Shown here piece by piece: positions 8,221 through 17,057 of a stretch of DNA of 64,000 nucleotides. A model generated the notes under the pieces. The model was not told the DNA's origin, did not search any database, and saw only the letters and a list, made by a program, of their open reading frames with translations. The first letter of the stretch is position 1. Every line of letters begins with the position of its first letter. The stretch comes from Leisingera aquaemixtae. Lineage in GTDB: Bacteria > Pseudomonadota > Alphaproteobacteria > Rhodobacterales > Rhodobacteraceae. The translations under genes were made by a program, and so were the position numbers. Where the stretch lies: NCBI RefSeq assembly GCF_001458395.1, contig NZ_CYSR01000030.1, forward strand, positions 1 through 64,000. The letters run 5' to 3'.

Positions 8221-8279
8221 GCGAGGGGCCGGCCCCTCGCGCTCCCCGGGATATTTTCAGCCAGAACCAGAAGAAGAGG
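8221..8279 (+). terminator. Hairpin plus GATATTTT plus CCAGAAGAAG element (copy 1)
   Basis: A perfect 20-base palindrome GCGAGGGGCCGGCCCCTCGC (8221-8240) is followed by CCCCGGGATATTTT and a purine-rich tail ending AGAAGAAGAGG. It follows sufE as a terminator would. The tail also encodes the last residues (GSSSSGSG) of the convergent DUF1638 gene. Related copies are at 16026-16078 and 55901-55944. Confidence 0.7.
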
Positions 8280-8991
8280 ATCCCTTGGCCCAGGCGGTCA
8301 GGGATGTTTCCAGATCGCCATAGCCGGTGTGGCGGTGCTCGAACTCCAGCCCCATGCGGTCTGCGCATGCGCGGGCCTTTTCCACCAGCTTGGGGTCGCT
8401 GGTCTGCGACTGGTAGATCAGCTTGGTGTAGTTGCCGAACACCATGTCCCGCAGCTCCGGATTCTTGTCGAGGCCCATCGGGCGCCAGACGAAAGCGTCG
8501 AACTGCTTGACCAGGAAATCGGTGAGGTAGAAGGCGGTGATTTCGCCTTCTTCCGAATGGCGGGCAAAGGTCTCGTTGCCCTCGAAGAAGGAATAGCAAT
8601 GCGGGCCTGCCACCATCTCGACGCCCAGCTCGGCGCATTTGCGCTCCAGCGCGCCGCCGGTGCCGCAATCGGCATAAACCACAAATATCTTGTCATAGAC
8701 GGCTGAATGCTTGGCCACGGCGCCGTCGATGGCGTCCACAATCTGCTCCGGATAGAGGTGCAGCTTGGCAGGCAGGCAGGTGAGGTCGATGTGATCCAGC
8801 CCGTTTTTCTCATTGATGTCAATGATTTCACGCGCAAGCGCGCCGCAGGCGATCAGCAGGATGCGGCCGGTCTTCTTTTCAGGGGCGGCCAGGCCCTGTT
8901 CGGTGAGGGAGCTTTCCTCAAGCGTCCGCCCGGTGGGGGGGCGGAAGGCAGCCCGCTCTGTCAAGCGGGCTGCGCGTCCTTTGCGTGCCAA
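8257..8991 (-). CDS. DUF1638 protein, likely B12-methyltransfer accessory factor
   Basis: The protein has an N-terminal extension of about 40 residues, then the DUF1638 core with ILLIACGALAREIIDI, a VVYADCGTGGALE segment and the GPHCYSFFEGNETF stretch. Conserved Cys and His residues suggest metal or cofactor contact. DUF1638 genes commonly lie beside corrinoid methyltransferase proteins. To my knowledge, work in Phaeobacter linked such a gene to function of the split methionine synthase. Here it directly follows the corrinoid gene, two bases apart, in one operon. The C-terminus is a low-complexity GSSSSGSG tail encoded by a repeated intergenic element. The exact biochemical role is inferred. 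Confidence 0.8.
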   Translation of the reverse strand: MARKGRAARLTERAAFRPPTGRTLEESSLTEQGLAAPEKKTGRILLIACGALAREIIDINEKNGLDHIDLTCLPAKLHLYPEQIVDAIDGAVAKHSAVYDKIFVVYADCGTGGALERKCAELGVEMVAGPHCYSFFEGNETFARHSEEGEITAFYLTDFLVKQFDAFVWRPMGLDKNPELRDMVFGNYTKLIYQSQTSDPKLVEKARACADRMGLEFEHRHTGYGDLETSLTAWAKGSSSSGSG

Positions 8992-8992
8992 A

Positions 8993-9691
8993 TCAGGCGC
9001 TCATCGCGTTGTGCTTGCGCGCGACGAAATCCTTGGCCATTTCCACGGCCACGGCTGCGTCCCGGCAATAGCCGTCGGCGCCGATTGCCTTGCCGAACTC
9101 TTCGTTCAGCGGCGCGCCGCCAACCAGCACGATGTAGTCGTCGCGCAGGCCCTGCTCGATCATGGTGTCGATGACGACCTTCATGTAGGGCATGGTGGTG
9201 GTCAGCAGAGCGGACATGCCGAGGATATCGGGCTTATGCTCAGCCATGGCTTCCAGGTAGTTCTCGACCGGGTTGTTGATGCCGATGTCGTAAACTTCGA
9301 AGCCGGCGCCTTCCATCATCATCGACACCAGGTTCTTGCCGATGTCGTGGATGTCGCCCTTGACGGTGCCGATCACCATGGAGCCCATGCGCGGGGCGCC
9401 GGTTTCCGCCAGCAGCGGCTTCAGGATGGACATGCCGCCCTTCATCGCGTTGGCCGCCAGCAGCACTTCGGGAACGAACAGGATGCCGTCGCGGAAGTCG
9501 GCGCCGACGATGGTCATGCCGCCCACCAGAGCCTTGGTCAGGATGTCGTAAGGCGCCCAGCCGCGCTCGAGAAGGATGTTCACGCCTTCTTCGATTTCCT
9601 CTTTGAGACCATCATAGAGGTCGTCAAACATCTGCTGAACAAGTTCCTCGTCATCGAGTTCCGAGAGGATGATGTCTTCTTCGTCCGACAT
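8993..9691 (-). CDS. Corrinoid (B12-binding) protein of the methyltransferase type
   Basis: This 232-residue protein has the two-part fold of MetH/MtaC-type corrinoid carriers. An N-terminal helical cap (about residues 1-95, with GADFRDGILFVPEVLLAANA) is followed by a Rossmann B12 domain. The DxHxxG motif is at residues 113-118 (DIHDIG), where His115 should coordinate cobalt. SALLTTT lies near 170 and GGAP near 202. It carries a methyl group between a donor and acceptor methyltransferase. With bmt (11.5 kb) and DUF1638 it fits the split methionine synthase of roseobacters. The folate-binding subunit is not in this window. Confidence 0.92.
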   Translation of the reverse strand: MSDEEDIILSELDDEELVQQMFDDLYDGLKEEIEEGVNILLERGWAPYDILTKALVGGMTIVGADFRDGILFVPEVLLAANAMKGGMSILKPLLAETGAPRMGSMVIGTVKGDIHDIGKNLVSMMMEGAGFEVYDIGINNPVENYLEAMAEHKPDILGMSALLTTTMPYMKVVIDTMIEQGLRDDYIVLVGGAPLNEEFGKAIGADGYCRDAAVAVEMAKDFVARKHNAMSA

Positions 9692-9913
9692 GCGCCTAAT
9701 CCTTGCTGACGGGGATGTCCCCGGTGTTGGCCTATTTCAGAAGCTTTTGTGACAGAATGCCGCCCGCGGACTGCATTATTTGCGACATTGCCGCCGTTCT
9801 AACCGACGTATAGAGACAATTTCGGTGCAAGAATAATGAAGATTCCACATGGAAATCTTCGATTTTGGCCATTTGTTCTTTATTTGTTCCGGTGTGGCGG
9901 TTATTTTGCGCCT

Positions 9914-10993
9914 ATGCCACAGGAATTCACGCCAGATCCCCTACGCCGCAAAGCGCGCGCCAGCCTCAGCAATGCGGCAGGCCGCTATGATATGGTGCGC
10001 GATGCGGTCGATGACGGCTGGTTTCAGGAGGCGCCGGAGGCGGTGATTCCCACCGAGGTGCGGCAGGAGGCGGCGCGGTCGATGATCACCTACAACCGGT
10101 CGCCCGATCTGCCGTTTGACCGGTCGATCAACCCGTACCGCGGGTGCGAGCATGGTTGCATCTATTGCTTTGCGCGGCCCACCCATGCCTACTTGGGCCT
10201 GTCGCCGGGGATGGATTTCGAAACCCGGCTGATTGCGCGGCCCAATGCGGCGGCGGTGCTGCGGCGGGAGTTGTCGGCGCCGCGCTACAAGGCGGCCACT
10301 ATCGCGCTTGGCACCAATACCGATCCCTACCAGCCGTGTGAGCGGAACAATGGCATCACCCGGGCCTGCCTGGAGGTGCTGCGCGATTTCAATCACCCGG
10401 TGGCAATTGTGACCAAGGGCGCAATGGTCGAGCGCGATCTGGATATCCTGGCACCGATGGCAGCCAAGGGGCTGGTGCGGGTCGGCATTTCCGTCACCAC
10501 CCTGGATGCGGATCTGTCGCGCCGGATGGAGCCGCGGGCGCCACTTCCCGCCAGGCGTCTGGCCGCGATCCGGCGGCTGACGGCGGCAGGCGTGCCGGTG
10601 CGGGTGATGACTTCTCCCGTAGTGCCGGGGCTGACGGATCATGAGCTGGAGGCGCTGCTGGCCGCGGGGGCTGATGCCGGCGCCGATGCCGCAAGCTGGA
10701 TCATGCTGCGGCTGCCGCGGGAGGTGTCGGAGCTGTGGCAGGAATGGCTGGCGGAACATGAGCCGGGCCGCGCCGCCAAGGTGATGGCGCGGCTGAGGGA
10801 GATGCACGGCGGGCGCGATTATGACCCGCGCTGGGGCCACAGGATGCGGGGAGAGGGCCAGTACGCCGAGATGATCGCGCAGCGTTTCAAGGCGGCCTGC
10901 AAGCGTCTGGGGTTGCAGGAGCGGACACAGGATCTGCGCTGCGATTTGTTCGCCCGCCCGCCGCAGCCCGGCGATCAACTGGCGTTGTTCTGA
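9914..10993 (+). CDS. PA0069-type radical SAM protein
   Basis: This is a radical SAM enzyme of the Rv2578c/PA0069 group, with the Fe-S cluster cysteines at 78, 82 and 85 in CEHGCIYC. It also has an upstream SINPYRG segment, the ALGTNTDPYQPCE segment and a C-terminal DLFARPPQPGDQLALF ending. I place the start at MPQEFTPDP, giving 359 residues. The upstream 26 codons (MKIPHGNLRF...) do not look like the family. It is divergent from the corrinoid gene. Members are often tied to DNA lesion or tRNA chemistry by loose analogy to spore photoproduct lyase, but the substrate is unknown. Confidence 0.85.
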   Translation: MPQEFTPDPLRRKARASLSNAAGRYDMVRDAVDDGWFQEAPEAVIPTEVRQEAARSMITYNRSPDLPFDRSINPYRGCEHGCIYCFARPTHAYLGLSPGMDFETRLIARPNAAAVLRRELSAPRYKAATIALGTNTDPYQPCERNNGITRACLEVLRDFNHPVAIVTKGAMVERDLDILAPMAAKGLVRVGISVTTLDADLSRRMEPRAPLPARRLAAIRRLTAAGVPVRVMTSPVVPGLTDHELEALLAAGADAGADAASWIMLRLPREVSELWQEWLAEHEPGRAAKVMARLREMHGGRDYDPRWGHRMRGEGQYAEMIAQRFKAACKRLGLQERTQDLRCDLFARPPQPGDQLALF

Positions 10994-11066
10994 TCTATTC
11001 TTGAACCGCCGTGGCGGCGCTTCTGTGCTATGCTGGAGGTCTTCATGACGGAAAGGAAGGTGTCCA

Positions 11067-11345
11067 ATGGCATCTGTAGCTGTGAAGGCGCGTGTCACCG
11101 GGCGCGTGCAGGGCGTGGCTTTCCGCGCCTGGGCCAGGGCGGAAGCGATGCGTCATGGGCTGACGGGCTGGGTCCGCAATGAACCTGACGGGTCCGTGCG
11201 GGCGTTGCTGATGGGGCCGTCGGCCAGTGTCGCCGACATGGTGCGCAGAATGGGCCGCGGCCCCGGTGCGGCCTCGGTGAAGGACGTTCTGACGGAAAAA
11301 ACCGATCCCGACCCGGAGATCCGCGGTTTCAGCATTGTCGGCTAA
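11067..11345 (+). CDS. acyP: Acylphosphatase
   Basis: This small enzyme hydrolyses acyl phosphates such as carbamoyl phosphate and 1,3-bisphosphoglycerate. The 92 residues contain the signature GRVQGVAFRAW with catalytic Arg20, and GWVRNEPDGSV with Asn38. A ribosome binding site (AGGAAGG) precedes the ATG. It follows the radical SAM gene by about 70 bases and converges on bmt. Confidence 0.93.
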   Translation: MASVAVKARVTGRVQGVAFRAWARAEAMRHGLTGWVRNEPDGSVRALLMGPSASVADMVRRMGRGPGAASVKDVLTEKTDPDPEIRGFSIVG

Positions 11346-11452
11346 GCAAAGGTGAGCACCGCGGCGGTGCGGGCAACGGGAGCGTAAAAGAGCGCCGCAT
11401 GCTGACATGCGGCGCCAACCCTGTTCCGGCCTTTACTGGCCTGTTGCGGTGG

Positions 11453-12475
11453 TCAGGCGCGGCGGCGGCCGCGGCGGCCGCGGCGCTCGCTGCCGGCTGC
11501 GGTATCCTCGCCGGTGCCGTCGCTGTCAGAGGTGAAGGGGCCCAGAACCTCGACGATCTGTTCCAGTGCCGGGCGGCCGCCGCGCGGGCGGCTGTCGAGC
11601 GCCGCGCGCATGTGGCGCAGGTGGTCGGGCATGGTGCCGCAGCAGCCGCCGATGATCTTGGCGCCCGCATCCCGGGCCATCACCGCATATTCGCCCATCA
11701 GTTCCGGGGTGCCGTCGTAGTGGATGTGGCCGTCGACATATTTCGGAATGCCGGCATTGCCCTTGGAGATGATCGGGCGCTCGGTGCCCTGGGCGGCAAA
11801 GCCCAGAACGGTGCGCAGAATGTCGGAGGCGCCGGTGCCGCAGTTGGCACCGAAGGCTAGCGGCGCGTTGTCGAATTCCTCCACCAGCTGGGCGAAATCG
11901 GCCGAGGTTACCCCCATCATGGTGCGGCCAGCGGTGTCAAAGCTCATGGTGCCGCACCAGGGCATGTCTGCCAGTTTGAAGGCCTCCGCCGCGGCGCGGA
12001 ATTCCTCCGGCGCGGAAATGGTTTCGAGCCACAGCACATCAGCGCCGCCTTCTTTCAGGGCATCGGCCTGCTCGTGGAACATCTCAACCGCCAGCGCGTG
12101 GGACATGGCGCCGACGGGTTCGAAGATTTCCCCGGTCGGACCGACGGAGCCGGCCACGGCAATCTTGCGCTCCGCCTTATCGGCCACTTCGCGGCCAAGC
12201 TCGGCGGCAATCCGGTTCAGCTCGTGCACGCGGCCCTGTGCGTCATGCAGTTTCAGGCGTGCGGCGGTGCCGCCGAAGCTGTTGGTCAGGAACAGGTCGC
12301 TGCCCGCATCGACAGAGCCCTGGTACAGCGCCATGATCTTCTTGGGTTCGTCCACGTTCCACAGTTCCGGCGCATCGCCAGACTGCAGACCCATGGCAAA
12401 CAGATTGGTGCCGGTTGCGCCATCCGCCAGCAGCACATCCCTGGTGTCCAGCAGCTGTTTGAAAGTATTCGTCAT
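11453..12475 (-). CDS. bmt: Betaine/homocysteine S-methyltransferase family protein (MetH homocysteine domain)
   Basis: The 340-residue TIM barrel binds homocysteine through zinc. The ligands are visible as Cys212 in GANCGTGA and Cys278/Cys279 in GGCCGT. Other family segments are LLADGATGTNLF and KGNAGIPKYVDGH. It is named betaine-homocysteine methyltransferase by homology, but in roseobacters it can act as the homocysteine-activating part of a split, B12-dependent methionine synthase. The corrinoid protein and DUF1638 at 8.3-9.7 kb support that reading. Odd feature: about 35 extra C-terminal residues end in the basic run RRGRRGRRRA, encoded by a GGC/GCC-rich tract. It lies 66 bases after an MprF-like gene on the same strand. 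Confidence 0.88.
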   Translation of the reverse strand: MTNTFKQLLDTRDVLLADGATGTNLFAMGLQSGDAPELWNVDEPKKIMALYQGSVDAGSDLFLTNSFGGTAARLKLHDAQGRVHELNRIAAELGREVADKAERKIAVAGSVGPTGEIFEPVGAMSHALAVEMFHEQADALKEGGADVLWLETISAPEEFRAAAEAFKLADMPWCGTMSFDTAGRTMMGVTSADFAQLVEEFDNAPLAFGANCGTGASDILRTVLGFAAQGTERPIISKGNAGIPKYVDGHIHYDGTPELMGEYAVMARDAGAKIIGGCCGTMPDHLRHMRAALDSRPRGGRPALEQIVEVLGPFTSDSDGTGEDTAAGSERRGRRGRRRA

Positions 12476-12541
12476 CAGATTTGTCCCATGTCAGCAGGCC
12501 GCCCCGGCGGTGCGGACGGCAAAGTGGTCTGTTTCCCTGTC

Positions 12542-14428
12542 TCATGCCGGGCGGGCAAGGGCAATTTCATTTTCTTCATCTTCATTATGAGTCTGCGGCG
12601 CTGCGGCAGGCAGCACTGGCGGCGGGCGGTGCACCAGGCGCACAAGCTCGGCAACGGATATGGCCATCTGCAGCCAGCTGGGCGCTGCCATGTACCGCGG
12701 CTCCCATTGCGGGGCAAAGCATGCCTTGAACCGGCGCAGGCCGCGGTCCGCGCGCCCGGCCAGCCGGTGATCCGGCACCGCGGCCAGTGAAAGGCGGGGG
12801 ATGCCTTCCGCAGCGGCGGCAGCGATGCCTGCGCGCACCAGCGCGTGTCCGGTGCCGTCGGGCACGCCGGGGCGCAGGCGGATCAGATCCAGGCACCATT
12901 CGCGGGCCGAGGTATGGAAGCTGGCAAAGCCGATGAGCTGCCCCTGATGGAAGGCCAGGATCACCTCCTGGCAGGACAGGTAGCCGGGCTCAAACCGGCC
13001 CATAGTGGTGCCATAGGCGGTGCCGTGGGCCGATTGCCAGGCCGCGTCGGCCTCCTGCATCTGGTCAAACGGCAGGCGGTTCACAGCGCGGCCGACGTTG
13101 ATGCCAGCGGTCTCCGCATGGCGCAGTTTGCGGCGCAGCTGGCGGCGGCATGATCCGCTTTCGGAAAACGCTTGCGGGTTAAGGACCGCTTCCTTGGCGA
13201 TCCGCAGCACGGTCCAGCCTGACTTGCGGGCCAGAAGCGCCGTGCGCGCGCTGCACTTGTAATAGCAGGCCGCGGCGTTGCGGCGGCGGGCATGCCGCGC
13301 GAGCGGGGCAAAGGTTTCTCCGGTCAGGCCCGAAAGCGGGTCGAACAGCGCCACCGAAGCCTGGGCGCTGTCCAGCAAGGCAATGCGGTTCAGGCCAAAG
13401 GCGTGGACCCGGCCGCCGTTCTGGCGGATGATCCCGGTCTCCGCACAGCAGCGGTCCCAGGGCAGGGCGGCGGCCGGCTGGCTGCGGCTGCCAAGCAGAT
13501 CGGTGTCGTCCACTGCTGTCTTTTGCGCTGTCAACAGGCCGGGAAAGACCAGCAGAAATCCGGCGATTACTGCTGGGATGGCATAATAAATCACGCGGAA
13601 GGCCAGCAGCGCGGCGATCAGGCTGTGGTCCGGAACCGCAGGCAGCAGCGCGCAAAGCGCCAGCTCAAACGGTCCCGCCCCGCCGGGCGCGGAAGAGACG
13701 ACCGCAAGGCCCAGGGCCACAGCATAGGCGGTGAGAAGCTGACCCCAGGCAACGCCGGTGCCGGACGGCAGCAGCAGCCACAGGGCCGTGCCCGCGGCAG
13801 CAACGTCGGCTGCCGCCCAAAACCCCAAGGCAGTCATCGCGGTCAGCGACGGCCAGCGCAGCGGCAGCCCGAACAGCTGGAATTGCGGGATCAGAAAGCT
13901 GCAGGCCGCAAGTGCCGCTGCGGTCAGCAGGATCAGGGCGCCCGCCCAGGCCAGGCCCGGCACAGGCGGCGCGGCGATCAGGGACGCGCCGCAGATCACC
14001 GCCAGGGAAGCGAGAAAGGTCGCAGCAACCAGCGCGGTCAGCTGCCCCGCCTGCAGGGGCGTCAGGCCGGGCAGCAGGCGCCAGCGGGCGTAAGATCCAG
14101 TGACCAGGCCAAAACCGGCGGTCTGCGAAAAGGCGATGGCGGCCATGCCGGCGCGGCGCGCAGCCGGTCCGTCGAGCCCGGTGCCGAGGTGGCGGTGGGC
14201 AACGCAATCATAACGCCCCAGCGCACAGAAGCTGACGGCTGTGGCCAGCGCAGCGCCCGTCCATTTCCATGCCGGGAGGTCAAAGACGAGGGCGCCAAGC
14301 TCATTCAGGGAAGGCAGGTCCGATTGCACCTGCAGCAGCCAGAGGCAGCCCGCCATGACCGCAAACGGAACGGCCAGCCGAAGCAGCCGCGCGGCCGTTC
14401 TGGGGGCGGAGGATACGGAAAACGTCAT
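12542..14428 (-). CDS. MprF-like phosphatidylglycerol lysyltransferase-domain membrane protein
   Basis: The N-terminal half (to about residue 310) consists of about eight hydrophobic segments, like the flippase part of MprF. The C-terminal half is a DUF2156/GNAT-like domain with MGRFEPGYLSCQEVILAF and CLDLIRLRPGVPDGTGHALV, matching the MprF aminoacyl-transfer domain. Family members add lysine or alanine to phosphatidylglycerol and move it outward, reducing sensitivity to cationic peptides. I chose the ATG at 14428 (628 residues) behind GGGAG over the GTG at 14458. The C-terminal tail PQTHNEDEENEIALARPA is acidic. The amino acid used cannot be predicted. Confidence 0.8.
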   Translation of the reverse strand: MTFSVSSAPRTAARLLRLAVPFAVMAGCLWLLQVQSDLPSLNELGALVFDLPAWKWTGAALATAVSFCALGRYDCVAHRHLGTGLDGPAARRAGMAAIAFSQTAGFGLVTGSYARWRLLPGLTPLQAGQLTALVAATFLASLAVICGASLIAAPPVPGLAWAGALILLTAAALAACSFLIPQFQLFGLPLRWPSLTAMTALGFWAAADVAAAGTALWLLLPSGTGVAWGQLLTAYAVALGLAVVSSAPGGAGPFELALCALLPAVPDHSLIAALLAFRVIYYAIPAVIAGFLLVFPGLLTAQKTAVDDTDLLGSRSQPAAALPWDRCCAETGIIRQNGGRVHAFGLNRIALLDSAQASVALFDPLSGLTGETFAPLARHARRRNAAACYYKCSARTALLARKSGWTVLRIAKEAVLNPQAFSESGSCRRQLRRKLRHAETAGINVGRAVNRLPFDQMQEADAAWQSAHGTAYGTTMGRFEPGYLSCQEVILAFHQGQLIGFASFHTSAREWCLDLIRLRPGVPDGTGHALVRAGIAAAAAEGIPRLSLAAVPDHRLAGRADRGLRRFKACFAPQWEPRYMAAPSWLQMAISVAELVRLVHRPPPVLPAAAPQTHNEDEENEIALARPA

Positions 14429-14668
14429 GGCACTCCCGGACTGGCGCGCAACAAACACCTTGCCCGGCAGTATAGGGGATGCGGTTTTCGGTTCGGTTAA
14501 CCCTTAAAATTGACGGGTGTCGGCCCGGCGATGCCGTGCTGGAGGCAAACCGGCGCACAAAGGCAGCACGCTCCCGCCACCGGCCTGTGCCGCACCGGGG
14601 CGGCAAGCGCCCGGACACAGGGCGGGCCGGGGGTATTCCAGCCGGGCCTTTTGCCGCTGCCAGGCTGT

Positions 14669-14986
14669 TCAGCTCGTCTCGTTCAGGATGTCTGCCTGCG
14701 CCTGCACCAGAAGTTCCTGCAGTTTCAGGCGGATCTGCTCTTCGCTGGCCCGGCTGCCCAGATCGCCGGTCAGCTTGCGCACCACGTCCTCATGGCTGGC
14801 TTCCTCAAGGTCCGCTGCCACAATCGACTGGGCATACTCATTGGCCGAGGAGCCAGTCTTGCCCAAAAGGTCCGCCGCCCACAGGCCCAGCATCTTGTTG
14901 CGGCGCGCACGCGCCTTGAACTGCATTTCCTCATCATGCGCAAACTTGGCCTCAAAGGCCTGCTCGCGTTCGTCGAATGTTGTCAT
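14669..14986 (-). CDS. F1-ATPase zeta subunit, natural inhibitor (DUF1476)
   Basis: The 105-residue product matches the alphaproteobacterial DUF1476 family. The Paracoccus denitrificans member is the zeta subunit that blocks ATP hydrolysis by F1-ATPase. The inhibitory N-terminus MTTFDEREQAFEAKFAHDEE is visible, then the RRNKMLGLWAADLLGK helix and a helical C-terminal domain rich in Glu and Gln. It is divergent from purC, with about 270 bases of shared upstream sequence, an arrangement usual in this family of bacteria. No ATP synthase operon is in the window. Confidence 0.9.
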   Translation of the reverse strand: MTTFDEREQAFEAKFAHDEEMQFKARARRNKMLGLWAADLLGKTGSSANEYAQSIVAADLEEASHEDVVRKLTGDLGSRASEEQIRLKLQELLVQAQADILNETS

Positions 14987-15258
14987 GGCTGATCCTCATT
15001 AACCTTGTGCACCTGTGGTATGATAGGAGTATGATTGCTCCCCAGGGCAAGAAAAAACAGTTCCTGATAAAGCCTTTGGGCGGATTTGTCCTAAGCAGGG
15101 CAGCGGCTGGCCGGATCCGGGTGCCGGTTCGGGGGCGGCCGCCGCAACGCCCGCGGCATGGCGGGCCCGTGCAGCAAGCTTGCGGCTGAAGCCCCCTTGC
15201 ACTATGAGGGCGGCACATCGCAGGGCCGGATTCCCGGCAATGACCCGAAAGGTTCCCA

Positions 15259-16020
15259 ATGGCGCGCCGCAAGAAAATCTACGAAGGCAAGGCAAAGACA
15301 CTGTATGAAGGCCCGGAGCCGGGCACCATTGTGCAGTATTTCAAGGATGACGCCACCGCCTTCAACGCCGAAAAGCACGACGTGATCGAAGGCAAGGGAG
15401 TCCTGAACAACATCCTCAGCGAGTTCTTCATGCTGGGGCTGGGGCAGATCGGTGTGCCGACCCATTTTCTGAAGCGTCTGAATATGCGCGAGCAGCTGGT
15501 GCGCAGCTGCGAGATCATCCCGCTGGAGATCATCGTGCGCAACTATGCGGCGGGCAGCATCTCCAAGCGCCTGGGCATCGATGAGGGCACCCAACTGCCG
15601 CGCCCGATCGTGGAATACTGCTACAAGGACGACGCCCTGGGCGATCCGCTGGTCACCGAAGAGCATATCGCCGCCTTCGGCTGGGCCAGCCAGCAGGATA
15701 TGGACGACATCCTGAGCCTGGCGCTGCGGGTGAATGATTTCCTGTCCGGCGTGTTCCTGGCGGTCGGCATCCGCCTGGTCGACTTCAAGATCGAGATCGG
15801 GCGCATTTACGAGGGCGACTTCCAGCGCCTGGTGATCGCCGATGAGATCAGCCCCGACAGCTGCCGCCTGTGGGACATCAACACCGGCCAGAAGCTGGAC
15901 AAGGACGTGTTCCGCCGCGACCTCGGCAGCCTGACCGATGCCTACAGCGAAGTGGCGCGCCGCCTTGGCGTGATGCCGAATAATCCGCCTGCGCCGGGCA
16001 AGCCGACGCTGGTGAACTGA
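15259..16020 (+). CDS. purC: Phosphoribosylaminoimidazole-succinocarboxamide synthase
   Basis: PurC joins aspartate to CAIR with ATP to give SAICAR. The 253 residues are typical. Visible motifs are [20 protein letters not shown] at the N-terminus, [13 protein letters not shown], the [14 protein letters not shown] segment and VDFKIEIGR with RRDLG near the end. It heads the purC-purS-purQ run. A hairpin with a short T run after its stop probably reduces read-through to purS. Confidence 0.96.
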   Translation: MARRKKIYEGKAKTLYEGPEPGTIVQYFKDDATAFNAEKHDVIEGKGVLNNILSEFFMLGLGQIGVPTHFLKRLNMREQLVRSCEIIPLEIIVRNYAAGSISKRLGIDEGTQLPRPIVEYCYKDDALGDPLVTEEHIAAFGWASQQDMDDILSLALRVNDFLSGVFLAVGIRLVDFKIEIGRIYEGDFQRLVIADEISPDSCRLWDINTGQKLDKDVFRRDLGSLTDAYSEVARRLGVMPNNPPAPGKPTLVN

Positions 16021-16025
16021 GATCG

Positions 16026-16078
16026 GGACCCGCTGCGCCTGCCGCGCCGCGGGTCCTTGAGTATTTTTAGAAAGATGA
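16026..16078 (+). terminator. Hairpin plus TATTTTTAG plus AGATGAAG element (copy 2)
   Basis: GGACCCGC (16026-16033) pairs with GCGGGTCC (16049-16056). It is followed by TTGAGTATTTTTAG and a purine-rich tail. The layout matches the elements at 8221 and 55901. It sits between purC and purS and may act as a partial terminator. Confidence 0.6.
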
Positions 16079-16122
16079 AGCCTGGATGGGGCTTCGCCAT
16101 CGAAAACCTGAGGGATGATGCG

Positions 16123-16353
16123 ATGAAGGCACGGGTGCATGTGATGCTGAAGAACGGGGTTCTGGATCCGCAGGGCGAGGCTGTGCGCCACGCGCTGGGG
16201 GCCCTGGGCTTTGACAAGGTTGAAGGTGTGCGCCAGGGCAAAGTGATTGACCTGGATCTGGCCGAAGGCGCGACCGAAGCAGATGTGACCGCGATGTGCG
16301 AGAAGCTGCTGGCCAACACCGTGATCGAATCCTACAGCATCGAGATGCAGTGA
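16123..16353 (+). CDS. purS: FGAM synthase subunit PurS
   Basis: PurS is the small bridging subunit of the three-part FGAM synthase (PurL-PurQ-PurS). The 76 residues show [20 protein letters not shown], the [14 protein letters not shown] segment and the C-terminal IESYSIEM. The start is at MKARVHV; the frame upstream of it is leader sequence. The stop overlaps the start of purQ (TGATG), so the two are translationally coupled. PurL is not in the window. Confidence 0.95.
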   Translation: MKARVHVMLKNGVLDPQGEAVRHALGALGFDKVEGVRQGKVIDLDLAEGATEADVTAMCEKLLANTVIESYSIEMQ

Positions 16354-17021
16354 TGAAGGCGGCGGTAGTAGTCTTCCCGGGTTCGAACTGCGACCGCGAT
16401 CTGGCGGTGGCGTTCGAGCAGGCCGGCTTCGATGTGTCGATGGTCTGGCACAAGGACAGTGCGCTGCCTGAGGGTGTGGACATCGTTGGAGTGCCGGGCG
16501 GCTTTTCCTATGGCGACTATCTGCGCTGCGGCGCGATTGCGGCCCAGTCTCCGATCTGCAAGGCGGTGATTGAGCACGCCGAGCGCGGCGGCTATGCCAT
16601 TGGCGTCTGCAACGGTTTCCAGATCCTGACCGAAACCGGCGTGCTGCCGGGGGCGCTGCTGCGTAATGCAGGTTTGAAATACATCTGCCGCACTGTGAAC
16701 CTTAAGGTGGCGACCGCTGACAGTGTCTTTACCCAAGGCTACAATGCGGGTGATGTGATTGGTGTCCCGATTGCCCACCACGACGGCAACTATTTCGCCG
16801 ATGCGGACACCGTCAAGGCGCTGCAGGACCAGGACCGGGTGGCCTTCACCTATGAAGACAACCCCAACGGCTCGGTCGCGGACATTGCCGGCATCCTGTC
16901 GGACAACCGCCGCGTTCTCGGCATGATGCCGCACCCGGAGCGGGCTGCGGATGAGGGTCATGGCGGCACCGACGGTGCGGCAGTGTTCCGCGCATTGGCG
17001 GGAATGGTCACCGCGGCGTGA
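16353..17021 (+). CDS. purQ: FGAM synthase glutaminase subunit PurQ
   Basis: PurQ releases ammonia from glutamine for the FGAM synthase complex. This 222-residue class I amidotransferase has its nucleophile Cys86 in GVCNGFQ and the His and Glu of the triad in MMPHPERA near residue 197. The N-terminal [13 protein letters not shown] and [11 protein letters not shown] segments are typical. The start is the ATG overlapping the purS stop. The dctB-like gene starts 37 bases downstream. Confidence 0.96.
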   Translation: MKAAVVVFPGSNCDRDLAVAFEQAGFDVSMVWHKDSALPEGVDIVGVPGGFSYGDYLRCGAIAAQSPICKAVIEHAERGGYAIGVCNGFQILTETGVLPGALLRNAGLKYICRTVNLKVATADSVFTQGYNAGDVIGVPIAHHDGNYFADADTVKALQDQDRVAFTYEDNPNGSVADIAGILSDNRRVLGMMPHPERAADEGHGGTDGAAVFRALAGMVTAA

Positions 17022-17057
17022 CTTGAGGATGCGGGGCGGCCGCAATAGGTATGAGTC

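Noticed and set aside
9692-9913. A cobalamin riboswitch before the corrinoid gene
   Set aside because: The divergent upstream region is short and lacks a recognisable B12-box-like sequence, so none is claimed.
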